The notes: a model not told the origin generated them from the sequence alone. A stretch of 46,146 nt of DNA from Phycisphaeraceae bacterium (GCA_019634195.1 JAHQVV010000164.1:1-46146), one strand, 5' to 3'. Positions 8,009 to 16,505 are shown, numbered from the stretch's first letter. Made by a program: numbers and translations.

Positions 8009-10249
8009 TTACTCCACCCGATCCAGCGCGAGCTCATGCGCCTCGTTGTACCTTCGGCCGAGGTTGTGCCAGTCGAAGTGTTCGCTGTAGCTCTCGACGG
8101 TGTTGCGCAGCGTGATGCGTTCGCGGCGGCTCAGCTCGGTGTAGCGGAACATGATCTCGGTGAGCTGGTCGGCCGACTCGTGGTAGCTCTTGTAGCGGCG
8201 GTTGACGCAGAACAGGCCCTGCTCTTCGTGGTCGGGGAGGAGTTGGGCGAGGTAGCTGCCGAAGCCGGAGAGGTCGGAGGTGATGGCGGAGACACCCAGC
8301 GCGATGGATTCCAAAGGCGTGTAGCCCCAGGGCTCGTAGTAGCTGGGGAAGACGCCCATGTGGGTGCCGCGGACGAAGTCGTCGTACTCCAGGCCGAACA
8401 GCGGGCTGGTCGGGCTGATGAAGTCGGGGTGGAAGATGACCTTGACGCGGTCGTTCTCGTGGTTGAGCAGGTTGCATCGGCGGAGCTGGTCGAGCACGTC
8501 GTCTTTCTGGTCGTCCTGCAGGTCGTGTGTCACGATGGGCGGCAGCCAGTTGTGCTTCCACGCGTGGATGGACCGGCGCAGGCGCAGGCGCCAGTACTCG
8601 TCGACGAGCGCGTTGAGGTCGGGGACTCGGCCCTGGGCGGCGTGGGCGACGATGCGGTCCTGCATCTGCTCGGTCATGTTTTCGGCGATGCGGCGGAAGT
8701 CCTTGAGGTTCGCGGCGGACTGGAGCTCGCCGACGTTGATGGATTTGATGGGGGCTTTGGTGATGATGAAGAAGACAATGGTCGTGGGGGACTCGGCGAC
8801 CTTGAGCCGGTGGTTGAGCCGGGCCAGGGATTCGATGCAGAGGTCCATGCCTTTGTTGCGGTACTCGTATCGGCCGGAGGTGAAGAAGTAGAGCGTGTTG
8901 TCCAGGTCGAAGGTGTAGGACGGGAAGAAGTGGGCCATCGTGAATTCGTGGATGCGCTGCTTGTGCTGGTTGTGCAGGTTCTGGAATTCGTGCAGCGCGG
9001 CGAATCGCTGGATGTTTAGGCCGTTGGGCAGCAGGACGTCGGGGTCCCGGCCCAGGAGGTGTTTGCACTCGAGGGCGGTGACGTCTGAGACGGTGGTAAA
9101 GACGTGGCTGCCGTGGGCGGCGGCGCGTTCGACGCCGTGCTGGAACTCGATATTGAAGTGGTGCGCTTCGTGGGCGGCGTCGAAGAAGGCGATGTGGTCG
9201 TAGAAGGCGGGGTTGTGCATCGCCAGGTACCGGCCCAGCAAGGTGGCGTGTGTCGTGAAGACGATGGACCCGGGCCAGTTTTCCTGCCGGAGCATGGGGA
9301 TGCAGACGCCGGCCATCCACTCGTGGAAGTGTGCGATGAGGTCGCGTTTTTCGCTTTGCTGCTGGCCGAGGATGAACAGGAGCATACGGACGGCTTCGCC
9401 GAAGGCCACGATGTCGTCGGTCAGCGCGTCGCCGTCGGGTGTGGGGATGCCGTGGTCGGACCAGAGGCGGTACTTGACATCGCTCAGGTAGCGCTTGGCG
9501 TCGCCGACGTGAAGCAGCACGGCTTGAGGCCGGCCGGTGACCAGCCAGTGCCCGTACTCGACGCCGTAGCCCATCTCGCGCATCTGCTGGACGGCCTGGC
9601 CGATAGGCGTGTCCATCTGCTCGGGGCTGGCCGGCTCGAACTCGACCTGCGCGGTGTCGTGGTTGTACGGCCCGACGAGGCAGTAACGCTTGCCCCATCG
9701 CGCCATCATGGACGGGACCTTGGTGCGTAGGACGGTGTAGATCCCGCCGAGCTTGTTGCAGACCTCCCAGCCGATCTCGAGCAGCAGCGGGTCGGCGCGC
9801 TTGATCTGGATGACATCCTCATCCACCGATGCGGGTGGGGTGGGCTTGGGCTGTGCGGCCGGCGGCGGGGCGGGCGTGTTGCTGGGCGCGTCGATCGGTT
9901 TGTCCTGGATCGGCGGGGCGGACTCGATCGTGCTAGGGGCGGAGGCGGGCTGGGCTTTCGGGGTGCGATCGATGGGTGGCGGCGGGGGCGTCGCGGCCTT
10001 GCTGTCGGTCGTCGCTTGCTTGGCAGGGGCCTTGAGCTTGGACTGTGATTTGGCGGCGGCTTTCTTGGCGACCTGCTTGGCGACTTTTTTAGCGGCCTTC
10101 TTTTTTGCCGGTTTTTTCTTGGATGACGCAGCGCTCACGCTGGACGCTTTCTTTGCGGCCGAGGCTTTTTTGGCGGTGCGTTTGCCCTTTTTCTTGTTGG
10201 CCTTGGTGTTTGTGGCGGCGGTCTTCTTCTTTTTGGATTTCTTGGCCAT
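8009..10249 (-). CDS. GT3-type glycogen synthase with histone H1-like basic N-terminal tail
   Basis: The 746-residue product is closest to fungal/animal glycogen synthase (GT3), not bacterial GlgA (GT5). Evidence is GWEVCNKLGGIYTVLRTK at about 161-177, KRYCLVGPYNHD, ECKHLLGRDPDVLLPNGLNI, AALHEFQNLHNQHKQRIHEF, FDLDNTLYFFTSGRYEYRNK and PSYYEPWGYTPLES. It should extend glycogen using UDP-glucose (inferred from GT3). The first 145 residues are a separate tail: about 30 Lys in the first 80 residues, mixed with Ala and Ser in KKA/AKK repeats and no Asp or Glu before residue 82, then a Pro-rich linker (PPPPP at about 88-92). The tail resembles histone H1 or AlgP C-terminal domains. It is in frame with the catalytic part and has no internal stop; a shorter start near residue 150 is possible but lacks an obvious Met. 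No other glycogen gene is nearby. Confidence 0.88.
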   Translation of the reverse strand: MAKKSKKKKTAATNTKANKKKGKRTAKKASAAKKASSVSAASSKKKPAKKKAAKKVAKQVAKKAAAKSQSKLKAPAKQATTDSKAATPPPPPIDRTPKAQPASAPSTIESAPPIQDKPIDAPSNTPAPPPAAQPKPTPPASVDEDVIQIKRADPLLLEIGWEVCNKLGGIYTVLRTKVPSMMARWGKRYCLVGPYNHDTAQVEFEPASPEQMDTPIGQAVQQMREMGYGVEYGHWLVTGRPQAVLLHVGDAKRYLSDVKYRLWSDHGIPTPDGDALTDDIVAFGEAVRMLLFILGQQQSEKRDLIAHFHEWMAGVCIPMLRQENWPGSIVFTTHATLLGRYLAMHNPAFYDHIAFFDAAHEAHHFNIEFQHGVERAAAHGSHVFTTVSDVTALECKHLLGRDPDVLLPNGLNIQRFAALHEFQNLHNQHKQRIHEFTMAHFFPSYTFDLDNTLYFFTSGRYEYRNKGMDLCIESLARLNHRLKVAESPTTIVFFIITKAPIKSINVGELQSAANLKDFRRIAENMTEQMQDRIVAHAAQGRVPDLNALVDEYWRLRLRRSIHAWKHNWLPPIVTHDLQDDQKDDVLDQLRRCNLLNHENDRVKVIFHPDFISPTSPLFGLEYDDFVRGTHMGVFPSYYEPWGYTPLESIALGVSAITSDLSGFGSYLAQLLPDHEEQGLFCVNRRYKSYHESADQLTEIMFRYTELSRRERITLRNTVESYSEHFDWHNLGRRYNEAHELALDRVE

Positions 10250-10309
10250 GGGTTGATTGTAACGGGTGGGCTCAGGCGGTTCGCTGGCTTGCAGGGCTAT
10301 GATGCGGGT

Positions 10310-11005
10310 ATGCGAGAAGACCAGGCTTTTGCGTGTGACCAGGCGATCGAGCGCGGCGACGAAGCGGGGCTGTCTGCGTTATTGAAAGCCGAGCCGCGGC
10401 TGACCGGCACGCCGATCCCGGTCAAGCGGGACTGGGGCGAGGAGATGTGGCTGGGGCTGCACCGCGCGGCTGAATCGGGCGGGGCCGGGCTGGTTGCGTT
10501 GCTTTTGGATCACGGCGCTTCGATCGATGGTCGGACGCGGTTCCGCACGCCGATGCATGGCCGGGAGACGGCGTTGATCCTCGCCAGCCGGGGCGGGCAC
10601 GACGCGGTGGTGAGGTGTTTGATCGATCGCCACGCGGATGTAGACCTGTTGGATGCGAACCACCGCAGCGCGCTGAGCGTCGCGGCGGAGGCGGGCCACG
10701 CGGGGATCGTCGCGATGTTGATTGCCTTGGGCTGCGCGTTGGACCCGGTGGATGACCAGGGCCGGACGCCGCTGCACTGGGCGATTGCCGGCGGGCACGC
10801 GGCGGTGGCGATCGCGTTGATCGAGGCGGGCGCGGACGTGGATCACCTGTGCCCGAAGGAGCCGGGGGGCTATACGCCGCTGCACCGCTGCGCGACGGCG
10901 GGGGAGGCGATGGACGGCGTTGCAGATCGGTTGCGCCAGGCCGGGGCGGATCCGACGCTGCGTGACCCACGGTTTGAGAAGACGGCCGCGGACCTCTCCG
11001 TGTAG
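10310..11005 (+). CDS. Ankyrin repeat protein
   Basis: This 231-residue soluble protein has about five ankyrin repeats: GLHRAAESGGAGLVALLLDH (about 50-70), ETALILASRGGHDAVVRCLI, SALSVAAEAGHAGIVAMLIA, TPLHWAIAGGHAAVAIALIE and YTPLHRCATAGEAMDGVADR. The repeats mediate protein-protein contacts; no enzymatic domain or signal peptide is visible, so it is probably cytoplasmic. The start at 10310 is preferred over upstream codons because the sequence becomes acidic/helical only from MREDQAFACDQAIERGD. The gene is divergent from the glycogen synthase (60 bp between starts) and convergent with the next gene. Its TAG stop sits within a hairpin repeat. Confidence 0.83.
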   Translation: MREDQAFACDQAIERGDEAGLSALLKAEPRLTGTPIPVKRDWGEEMWLGLHRAAESGGAGLVALLLDHGASIDGRTRFRTPMHGRETALILASRGGHDAVVRCLIDRHADVDLLDANHRSALSVAAEAGHAGIVAMLIALGCALDPVDDQGRTPLHWAIAGGHAAVAIALIEAGADVDHLCPKEPGGYTPLHRCATAGEAMDGVADRLRQAGADPTLRDPRFEKTAADLSV

Positions 11006-11035
11006 CGGGTGAGGCTTCGCGTCACCCGCTACACG
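10999..11035. repeat. Perfect hairpin shared by the ends of two convergent genes (family B, short form)
   Basis: Fourteen bp on each side (10999-11012, 11022-11035) are perfectly complementary around a 9-nt loop (GGCTTCGCG). The core GTAGCGGGTGA/TCACCCGCTAC matches the ends of the longer family B elements near 30350 and 32074. The left arm contains the TAG stop of the ankyrin gene, and the right arm contains, in complement, the TGA stop of the glycosyltransferase. A bidirectional terminator role is inferred. Confidence 0.88.
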
Positions 11036-12140
11036 CCAACGCCTCGATCGCGTTGTCCATCTGCGGCGCGAGGCGTGACCAGGCGAAGCGCTCCGCGGTA
11101 CATGAGGTGCGATCGATGCTCTTGTTTGTTAACGCCCGTTTGACCGCGTCGGCGACACCTCCGGGGGTTTGATCGTGATACACCGCCGCGTCGCCCCACA
11201 CCTCGGGGTAGGCCAGCGCATCGGGCAGCACCGCCGCGCACCCGGCGCTCACCGCCTCGGCCACCGCGATGCCGAAGAACTCGTGCCGGCTGGTGGAGAC
11301 CACGGCATCCGCCTCGCGCAATGCGTCTTCATACGCCACGCGCGTCGGCTGGTACCCCCAGCGCACGATACGGTCCGCGAAGCGCTCCTCTGCTTTTGCA
11401 AAGCATTTCGGCGCTTCCGCGAATTGCTCGCCGACGACACTTAGCCGGAACGCGACGCCGCGCTGCACCAGCACGTCCAGCGCCTCGAAGAACAGCTCCG
11501 GCCCCTTGTCGTATTCCCACCGCGCCGCCCACAGCAGCAGCGGCGGCCCGTCACGCTTAACCGGCTTAGGCGCCGCGCCGATCGGATTAATCCCCGGGTA
11601 GTGCACCGACGACGCGGCGCGGATCGCTTCGACGGCCACGGGCATCGGGTAGTCCGGCATGCTTTGCAACAGGTCGCCGAGTGCATCCAAAAAACGATCG
11701 CGGTTGTAGGCCGAGTTCCACCAGACACAGGGCGGGGGTTGTTGCCCCGATCTCGGGTGCGACGCGATCGCGGCCAGCGCACTGGTCGTGTTGGTCAGCC
11801 CGAAGTGCACATCGCGTTGCTCTCTGTGGCGGGTCGGGTAGGTGAGCTGGTTCTCGTGGAAGTAGACCGCCGCCGGAAGCTTGGCCGCAGCGGGGCACAA
11901 GCCCCGTAGCGCCGCGAGGTCGAGCATCGAGGTGCACCACAGCGCGTCCCAGGGTTCGCCTTGCTGTGCCAAGGCCTGGATCTGCCGGGCCAGCTCGATC
12001 GGTGCCTGGCGAACACGCCACTTGAAATGCCTGGCCGGCAGCGACAGCGCCTCGAACGTGTGCCGGCTGTGGCCCTGCCAACCGCTGAGCAGCGCGCGGT
12101 GGCTCGCCGCGTCATAAGGCTGCAGTGCGAGGATGTGCAT
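11022..12140 (-). CDS. tRNA-queuosine alpha-mannosyltransferase-like glycosyltransferase (DUF3524/GT4)
   Basis: This 372-residue protein has the DUF3524-type N-terminus: MHILALQPYDAASHRALLSGW, LPARHFKWRVRQAP, WDALWCTSMLDLAALRGL, VYFHENQLTYPTRHREQRD and a WWNSAYNRDRFLDAL block. A GT4-like domain follows with LLLWAARWEYDKGPELFFEAL and HEFFGIAVAEAVSAGCAAVLP. This matches the GTDC1/QTMAN family, which adds mannose to queuosine at position 34 of tRNA-Asp. Family membership is well supported; the tRNA substrate is inferred. No queuosine biosynthesis gene is in the window. The start at 12140 gives the family N-terminus; the 42 in-frame codons upstream overlap the preceding gene. It lies 26 nt downstream of the TauE/SafE gene on the same strand. 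Confidence 0.8.
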   Translation of the reverse strand: MHILALQPYDAASHRALLSGWQGHSRHTFEALSLPARHFKWRVRQAPIELARQIQALAQQGEPWDALWCTSMLDLAALRGLCPAAAKLPAAVYFHENQLTYPTRHREQRDVHFGLTNTTSALAAIASHPRSGQQPPPCVWWNSAYNRDRFLDALGDLLQSMPDYPMPVAVEAIRAASSVHYPGINPIGAAPKPVKRDGPPLLLWAARWEYDKGPELFFEALDVLVQRGVAFRLSVVGEQFAEAPKCFAKAEERFADRIVRWGYQPTRVAYEDALREADAVVSTSRHEFFGIAVAEAVSAGCAAVLPDALAYPEVWGDAAVYHDQTPGGVADAVKRALTNKSIDRTSCTAERFAWSRLAPQMDNAIEALACSG

Positions 12141-12166
12141 GGCTAGAGCGTACCTTTCTGCCGGCA

Positions 12167-12931
12167 CTAGAGCATCGGCTCGACCAGCGAAGTGACGCCC
12201 AGCACAAGGAGCAGCGCGATCATCGCCCAACGCAGCTGCCGCTTGGGGATGCGGTGGCCCAGCCACAAGCCCGCCGCGGTGCCCAGCATCGCGATCGGCA
12301 GGGTTAACGCCCCGATCCCAGCCATCTTGAGCTGTGTGGCCGGCTCAAACATCATCACGAGCACGACGATCTGGATCGGCATGACAAACCAGAAGCTCGC
12401 CCACAAGAACAGCCGGGCCTGCTTGGCCGGCCAGTCGTGCGCGACAACCCACAGCACCAGCGGCGGCCCGCCCATGCCCACGGCCCCCGCGGTCACGCCG
12501 CCGGTGAAACCCGCCAGCCAGCCCCAGCCCTGTGCGAGTTGCTCCCTTGGCTTGATGCGCAGGCCAAGCTGCAGCCCCAGCGCGACTAAGATCATCGCGC
12601 CCACGGCCTGCTTGACGATGTCGGTGCTTGAGTTGGCCAGTACCCACAGCAGCGCAAAGCCGGGCACGTACCCGATCAGCCGAGCGATCCCGACGGGCCA
12701 GAGCACCAGCCGCCACGGGATCTCTTTTCGGTAATGCCAGAGCTTGACGGTGAGTTGAGCGATGACCGCGCCAGACATCAGCGCGAGGATCGGGCCCATC
12801 TCCATGCCGGCCCACAGGAGCATCGGCAAGATGATCATGCCGGCACCGAACCCGATCGACGCCTGCACGACCGCCGCGATAAGGATGGCAAGCACGGCCA
12901 GGATGAGTTGCGTAGTATCCAAGCTGGCCAC
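12167..12931 (-). CDS. TauE/SafE family membrane permease
   Basis: The 254-residue product is hydrophobic with about eight membrane segments in two related halves. The first half has VQASIGFGAGMIILPMLLW and the second FTGGVTAGAVGMGGPPLVLW, the pair of Gly-rich signatures of the TauE/SafE (DUF81) family. Members export or import sulfite, sulfoacetate or other small organosulfur anions, or have unknown substrates. It uses a GTG start, and no strong ribosome site is visible. It is the first gene of a minus-strand pair with the queuosine mannosyltransferase-like gene. There is no sulfur-metabolism gene beside it, so the substrate is unknown. Confidence 0.85.
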   Translation of the reverse strand: MASLDTTQLILAVLAILIAAVVQASIGFGAGMIILPMLLWAGMEMGPILALMSGAVIAQLTVKLWHYRKEIPWRLVLWPVGIARLIGYVPGFALLWVLANSSTDIVKQAVGAMILVALGLQLGLRIKPREQLAQGWGWLAGFTGGVTAGAVGMGGPPLVLWVVAHDWPAKQARLFLWASFWFVMPIQIVVLVMMFEPATQLKMAGIGALTLPIAMLGTAAGLWLGHRIPKRQLRWAMIALLLVLGVTSLVEPML

Positions 12932-12982
12932 AGGGTAGGGATAGATGATCGCTGCGTTATCTTTTTAGCTGCTACGTGTCTC

Positions 12983-13034
12983 TGGGGTGTCGGAGCGCAG
13001 CCCTGACCGCTCGCCGCGGAGGCGCCAACAAATC
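12983..13034 (+). repeat. Dispersed 50-bp intergenic repeat (family D, copy 1)
   Basis: The segment TGGGGTGTCGGAGC... through GACCGCTCGCCGCGGAGG and CGCCAACAA is about 90% identical to the reverse complement of 40511-40560. It contains a small hairpin in its first half and the GC palindrome-like CGCCGCGGAGGCG in the second. It lies 3' of the thioredoxin-like gene and 5' of the TauE/SafE gene. Confidence 0.75.
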
Positions 13035-13055
13035 GGACAGCACCACCCGCTACCC

Positions 13056-13628
13056 CTATTTCCACTTGATATTGCAGCCCATTGAGGGGATCTGCTCGAG
13101 GGTGACGGCCTGGCCTGCCAGGACTTGGTCCAGCGCTGCGCGCAGGTCTTGGCCGTTGGCCTGGCCGTCGCGGTCGTCGTACTGGCCCGAGGCGACACGG
13201 TGCGGGCGCGTATCGTCGAGTTGACCGCGGTAGGCCAGCGCGTGTGCGCTATCGAACAGGAAGAAGTCCGGCGTGCACGCCGCGGAGTAGGCCTTGGCCA
13301 CCGATTGATCCGGGTCCGACACGTAAGGGAACGAGTACCCGCGCAGACCGATCTCTTCCTTCATCTTCTGCGGCGAGTCATCGGGGTAGTTCTCGATGTC
13401 GTTGCTCTGGATCGCGACGACGCCGACCCGATCCCCGTAGTCCTTGCCGATGCGTGCCAGCTCCGGCGCGACGTGCTTGACGTACGGGCAGTGGTTGCAG
13501 ATGAACATCACGAGCAGCGGCTTGCCGGCGAACTGCTGCCGCGTCACGGTATTGCCATCGGGGTCCGGCAGCGCGAAATCAGGGGCGGTGGTGCCGAGTG
13601 GGATCATGGTCGAGGGCGTCAGGGCCAT
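13056..13628 (-). CDS. Thioredoxin-fold (AhpC/TSA-like) protein
   Basis: This 190-residue protein begins LGTTAPDFALPDPDGNTVT, then KPLLVMFICNHCPYVKHVAP with a CxxC active site (Cys-Asn-His-Cys). VGVVAIQSNDIENYPDDSP, ACTPDFFLFDSAHALAYRGQ and the conserved C-terminal SMGCNIKWK follow. This matches the redoxin family often annotated as thioredoxin family protein or peroxiredoxin-like. The CxxC suggests thiol-disulfide exchange rather than classical peroxidase activity. No signal peptide is present, so it is probably cytoplasmic. An AAGGA ribosome site precedes the ATG. It is divergent from the Kef-type antiporter with 101 bp between the start codons. Confidence 0.87.
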   Translation of the reverse strand: MALTPSTMIPLGTTAPDFALPDPDGNTVTRQQFAGKPLLVMFICNHCPYVKHVAPELARIGKDYGDRVGVVAIQSNDIENYPDDSPQKMKEEIGLRGYSFPYVSDPDQSVAKAYSAACTPDFFLFDSAHALAYRGQLDDTRPHRVASGQYDDRDGQANGQDLRAALDQVLAGQAVTLEQIPSMGCNIKWK

Positions 13629-13729
13629 TGTGGATTCCTTTTATTACTCGTAAGTGATCTTCCGTTGTCTTTGTTAGTCTAGTCATACCGGGATTGTCCG
13701 ACCCAAGCTGATCGTAAAGAAATCTCTCT

Positions 13730-15451
13730 ATGGACCTCTGGACCAACCTCTTTGACCTGATCGTGCTGCTGACGGTGGCGATGGTGCTTGGGGTCATTGC
13801 CGAGCGGCTCAAGCAGTCGGCGGTGGTCGGGTACATGGTCGCGGGGGTGATCGTCGGGTCCAGCGGCGGGGCGCTCTCGGACAAGTCCAATGTCGAGACG
13901 CTGGCGAACCTCGGCGTCATCCTCCTGATGTTCACGATCGGGCTGGAGTTCAACTGGTCCAGGCTCAAGCGGCTGGGCCTGACCGCGTTGTCGTCGGGCG
14001 CGATGCAGATCGGGCTGACGATCGTGGTGGCGATGTCGATCGGGCTGGCGTTTTTGCCTTGGAAAGGCGCGTTCGCGATCGCGGCGGCGTTGGCGATGTC
14101 GTCGACGGCGGTGGTGCTGCCGGTCTTGCAGAAGCGAGCCGAGGCCGATTCGGTCCACGGGCGGTTTGCGCTCGGCGTGCTGCTGGTGCAGGACCTGGCG
14201 GTGGTGCCGATGGTGCTGATCGTCGGCGCGCTGGGCACGGTGGCCGGCGAGGACCCCAAGGGCGGGCTGGATATCGTCCTGGGCACGTTGCAGGGCTTCG
14301 GCGTGGTGGGCCTGTTCGTGCTGGGCTTCTTCTTGTTCAGTGTCTATGTGCTGCCCTGGCTGGTGCGCTTTGCGGTGCCCACGCGCAACCGCGACGTTCT
14401 GACGCTCTTCGCGTTCCTCATGGCGATGGGCTCGGCCTGGTTGGCGCAGAAAGTCGGGATCTCCCCGGCACTGGGCGCCCTGCTCGCCGCGATCTTCCTG
14501 GGCGAGTCGATCATCGCCCCGCAGCTGCGCAGCGACGTCAACCCGCTCAAGACCGTGTTCGTCACACTGTTCTTCTCGGCCATCGGGATGTACCTGGACG
14601 TGAAGTGGTTCATCACGGATTTCGCGTGGGTGTATGTGCTCGTGCTGACCTTGATGATCGTGGTTATCAAGCCGACGGTCGTGACGGCCGTTGGCCTGAT
14701 CATGAAGCTGACGCCGAGGAGCGCGGTGGCGGCGGGTTGCTCGATGGCGCAGGTGGGTCTGTTCTCGTTCGTGCTCGCACAGATCGCTTTGCAGGGCAGG
14801 ATCATTGAGCAGATTCATTTCGATATGGTCGTCGCGGCGACGATCCTGACGCTGTTCTTGACGCCGTACACCGTGCAACTCGGTCGTCCGCTGGGCAGCC
14901 GGTTCGACACATTCCTGCGCAAGCGCGGCTTGTCCCGCGCACGGATCGGGCAGGAGCCCGTTGCCCAGGCCTTGGCCAAGGGGCATATCGTCGTCGTGGG
15001 CTATGGCCCGGCCGGTCGCGAGGTCGTGGAAGAGGCGCGAAACCAATCCCTGCCCGCCATCGTGCTGGACCTCAACCCGGCCTCGGTCATCGAAGCGCGC
15101 AAGCTCGGGCTGGAGGCCTACGTCGGCGACGCGTCCCAGCCCGCGATCCTCAAGCTCGCCCGTCTCGAAGATTCCAGCGCGATCGTCATCACCCTGCCTG
15201 ACCACCGCCTGACCACGGCGATCATCGTTGAGGCCCGCGACCAGTGCCACGACGCGAAGATCATCGCCCGCTCCCGCTACCACCGCTACTTCAACCTGCT
15301 CGAAGGCGCCGGCGCGAACATCGTCGTGGACGAAGAACGCCAGGTCGGCCGACGCCTGAGCGAATACATCCAGGCGACCAGCGGCAAGAGCGAGTCGGAG
15401 GAAATCGAACAGGCAAAAGAAAAGCCGCGCGAGCAAGGCGCGGCGTCGTAA
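13730..15451 (+). CDS. Kef-type cation:proton antiporter with RCK/TrkA-N domain
   Basis: The 573-residue product has a membrane domain of about 12 segments (residues 5-395). It starts LTVAMVLGVIAERLKQSAVV and includes ILLMFTIGLEFNWSRLKRLG, the CPA2 signature. A cytosolic nucleotide-binding RCK domain follows (about 417-540): GHIVVVGYGPAGREVVEEA, VLDLNPASVIEARKLGLEAY and VGDASQPAILKLARLEDSSA. A short polar tail rich in Glu/Lys ends the protein. This is the KefB/KefC/YbaL architecture: K+ (or Na+) efflux in exchange for protons, gated by nucleotide binding to RCK. Ion specificity is not readable from sequence. It stands alone, with a possible hairpin terminator right at its stop. Confidence 0.9.
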   Translation: MDLWTNLFDLIVLLTVAMVLGVIAERLKQSAVVGYMVAGVIVGSSGGALSDKSNVETLANLGVILLMFTIGLEFNWSRLKRLGLTALSSGAMQIGLTIVVAMSIGLAFLPWKGAFAIAAALAMSSTAVVLPVLQKRAEADSVHGRFALGVLLVQDLAVVPMVLIVGALGTVAGEDPKGGLDIVLGTLQGFGVVGLFVLGFFLFSVYVLPWLVRFAVPTRNRDVLTLFAFLMAMGSAWLAQKVGISPALGALLAAIFLGESIIAPQLRSDVNPLKTVFVTLFFSAIGMYLDVKWFITDFAWVYVLVLTLMIVVIKPTVVTAVGLIMKLTPRSAVAAGCSMAQVGLFSFVLAQIALQGRIIEQIHFDMVVAATILTLFLTPYTVQLGRPLGSRFDTFLRKRGLSRARIGQEPVAQALAKGHIVVVGYGPAGREVVEEARNQSLPAIVLDLNPASVIEARKLGLEAYVGDASQPAILKLARLEDSSAIVITLPDHRLTTAIIVEARDQCHDAKIIARSRYHRYFNLLEGAGANIVVDEERQVGRRLSEYIQATSGKSESEEIEQAKEKPREQGAAS

Positions 15452-15477
15452 AGCTCCTGGCTTCCGCCCGGGGCTTT
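15450..15477. terminator. Possible bidirectional hairpin between convergent genes
   Basis: AAAGCTCCTGGC, a 4-nt loop TTCC, then GCCCGGGGCTTT form a 12-position stem with one mismatch and one G-T pair. The flanking A and T runs fit an intrinsic terminator acting in either direction. It lies between the antiporter stop and the isomerase-like gene stop. Confidence 0.5.
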
Positions 15478-15483
15478 GATCGT

Positions 15484-16446
15484 TTAGGCCGTCAGTGCTT
15501 CACGACATCTTTCGAGCAGTTCCGTGCCTTTGCGGACGCCGCCGACCTTGTCTTCTTTGCCTTCGTACTCGACGCCGACGTAGCCGCGGTAGCCGTGGGC
15601 GAGCACGATGCGCATCATACGCATGAAGTCGGTGCGCTTGTGCGAGCCGTCCGCGTTGAACTCGTGGCACTTGGCGCTCACTGCCTTGGCGTACGGCATC
15701 ATCTCGTGCACGCCCAGGTAGTTGTTGTACTTGCCGAAGTTACCAAAGTCCGGCAGCGTGCCACACTCGGGCAGGCCGACCTCGTCCATCACTTCCGCCA
15801 GCCACTTGCCGTTGGACGACAGGCCGCCGTGGTTCTCGACGATGACGTTGATTCCAAAGCCGCGCGCGAACTCGGTGAGCTGATGCAGGCCATCCGCGGC
15901 GAGCTTGACCTGTTCGTCGTAGCTGCCCTTGCTGCCCGCGTTGACGCGGATGGCCTGCCCGCCGAGCAGCTTGCTGGCGACGACCCACTTCATGTGGTTC
16001 TCGACAGTCTTCTTGCGCTCGGCGGCGTCGGGGTGTCCGATCTGGCCCTCGCCGTCGACCATGATGAGCAGGGTCTTGACGCCGTGGTCGTCGCAGCGCT
16101 CTTTCATCTCGCGCAGGTAGCCGAAGTCGGTGGCCTTGTCCTTGAAGAACTGGTTGACCCACTCGACCGCGTCGAGGTTGTACTCCTCACGGATGAACTT
16201 GCCGAAGTCGCGGTTGTCTACCTTTTTGTCCCAGAAGAGCTTGTTGAGCGACCACTGGGCGACACTGATCTCGAAGAGCGGCTTGCCATAGGGCGCGGCG
16301 AATTTCGCGTCGGTAGTGGGTTCGGGGAAGGCGGGCTTGTTGTCAGCGTGGTTGTCGGCGTTGGCCTGTGTGGGCGCGAGCGATGCGGCTGTCGCGGCGG
16401 TGACGGCAGAGGCGGCAAGGAACTGTCGGCGGGTCGTGGGCGGCAT
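15484..16446 (-). CDS. Tat-exported sugar phosphate isomerase/epimerase-like protein
   Basis: This 320-residue protein begins TRRQFLAASAVTAATAASLA, a twin-arginine signal with Ala-rich core. A TIM-barrel of the xylose-isomerase-like/AP-endonuclease-2 family follows: FEISVAQWSLNKLF, NLDAVEWVNQFF, VKTLLIMVDGEGQIG, AIRVNAGSKGSYDEQ, GINVIVENHGGLSSN, GTLPDFGNFG and GYVGVEYEGKE. The Glu, Asp, His and Glu positions at strand ends match metal ligands of the fold. Planctomycetes carry many such exported paralogs, generally linked with carbohydrate turnover; the substrate is unknown. An AAGGAG site 5 nt before ATG supports the start. It is transcribed in the same direction as the PhyH gene upstream, 59 nt away. 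Confidence 0.86.
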   Translation of the reverse strand: MPPTTRRQFLAASAVTAATAASLAPTQANADNHADNKPAFPEPTTDAKFAAPYGKPLFEISVAQWSLNKLFWDKKVDNRDFGKFIREEYNLDAVEWVNQFFKDKATDFGYLREMKERCDDHGVKTLLIMVDGEGQIGHPDAAERKKTVENHMKWVVASKLLGGQAIRVNAGSKGSYDEQVKLAADGLHQLTEFARGFGINVIVENHGGLSSNGKWLAEVMDEVGLPECGTLPDFGNFGKYNNYLGVHEMMPYAKAVSAKCHEFNADGSHKRTDFMRMMRIVLAHGYRGYVGVEYEGKEDKVGGVRKGTELLERCREALTA

Positions 16447-16505
16447 AGGGACTCCTTAATATAGACAACGCGATTTCGTGTACTGAAGCGTCACATCATC
16501 ATACG

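Noticed and set aside
8034-9698. 554-residue same-strand frame inside the glycogen synthase
   Set aside because: Arg/Pro-rich shadow; the GT3 motifs are in the other frame.
13679-15436. 585-residue open frame antisense to the Kef-type antiporter
   Set aside because: Its Arg/His/Gln-rich product has no domain, while the plus strand encodes a complete antiporter with RCK domain.
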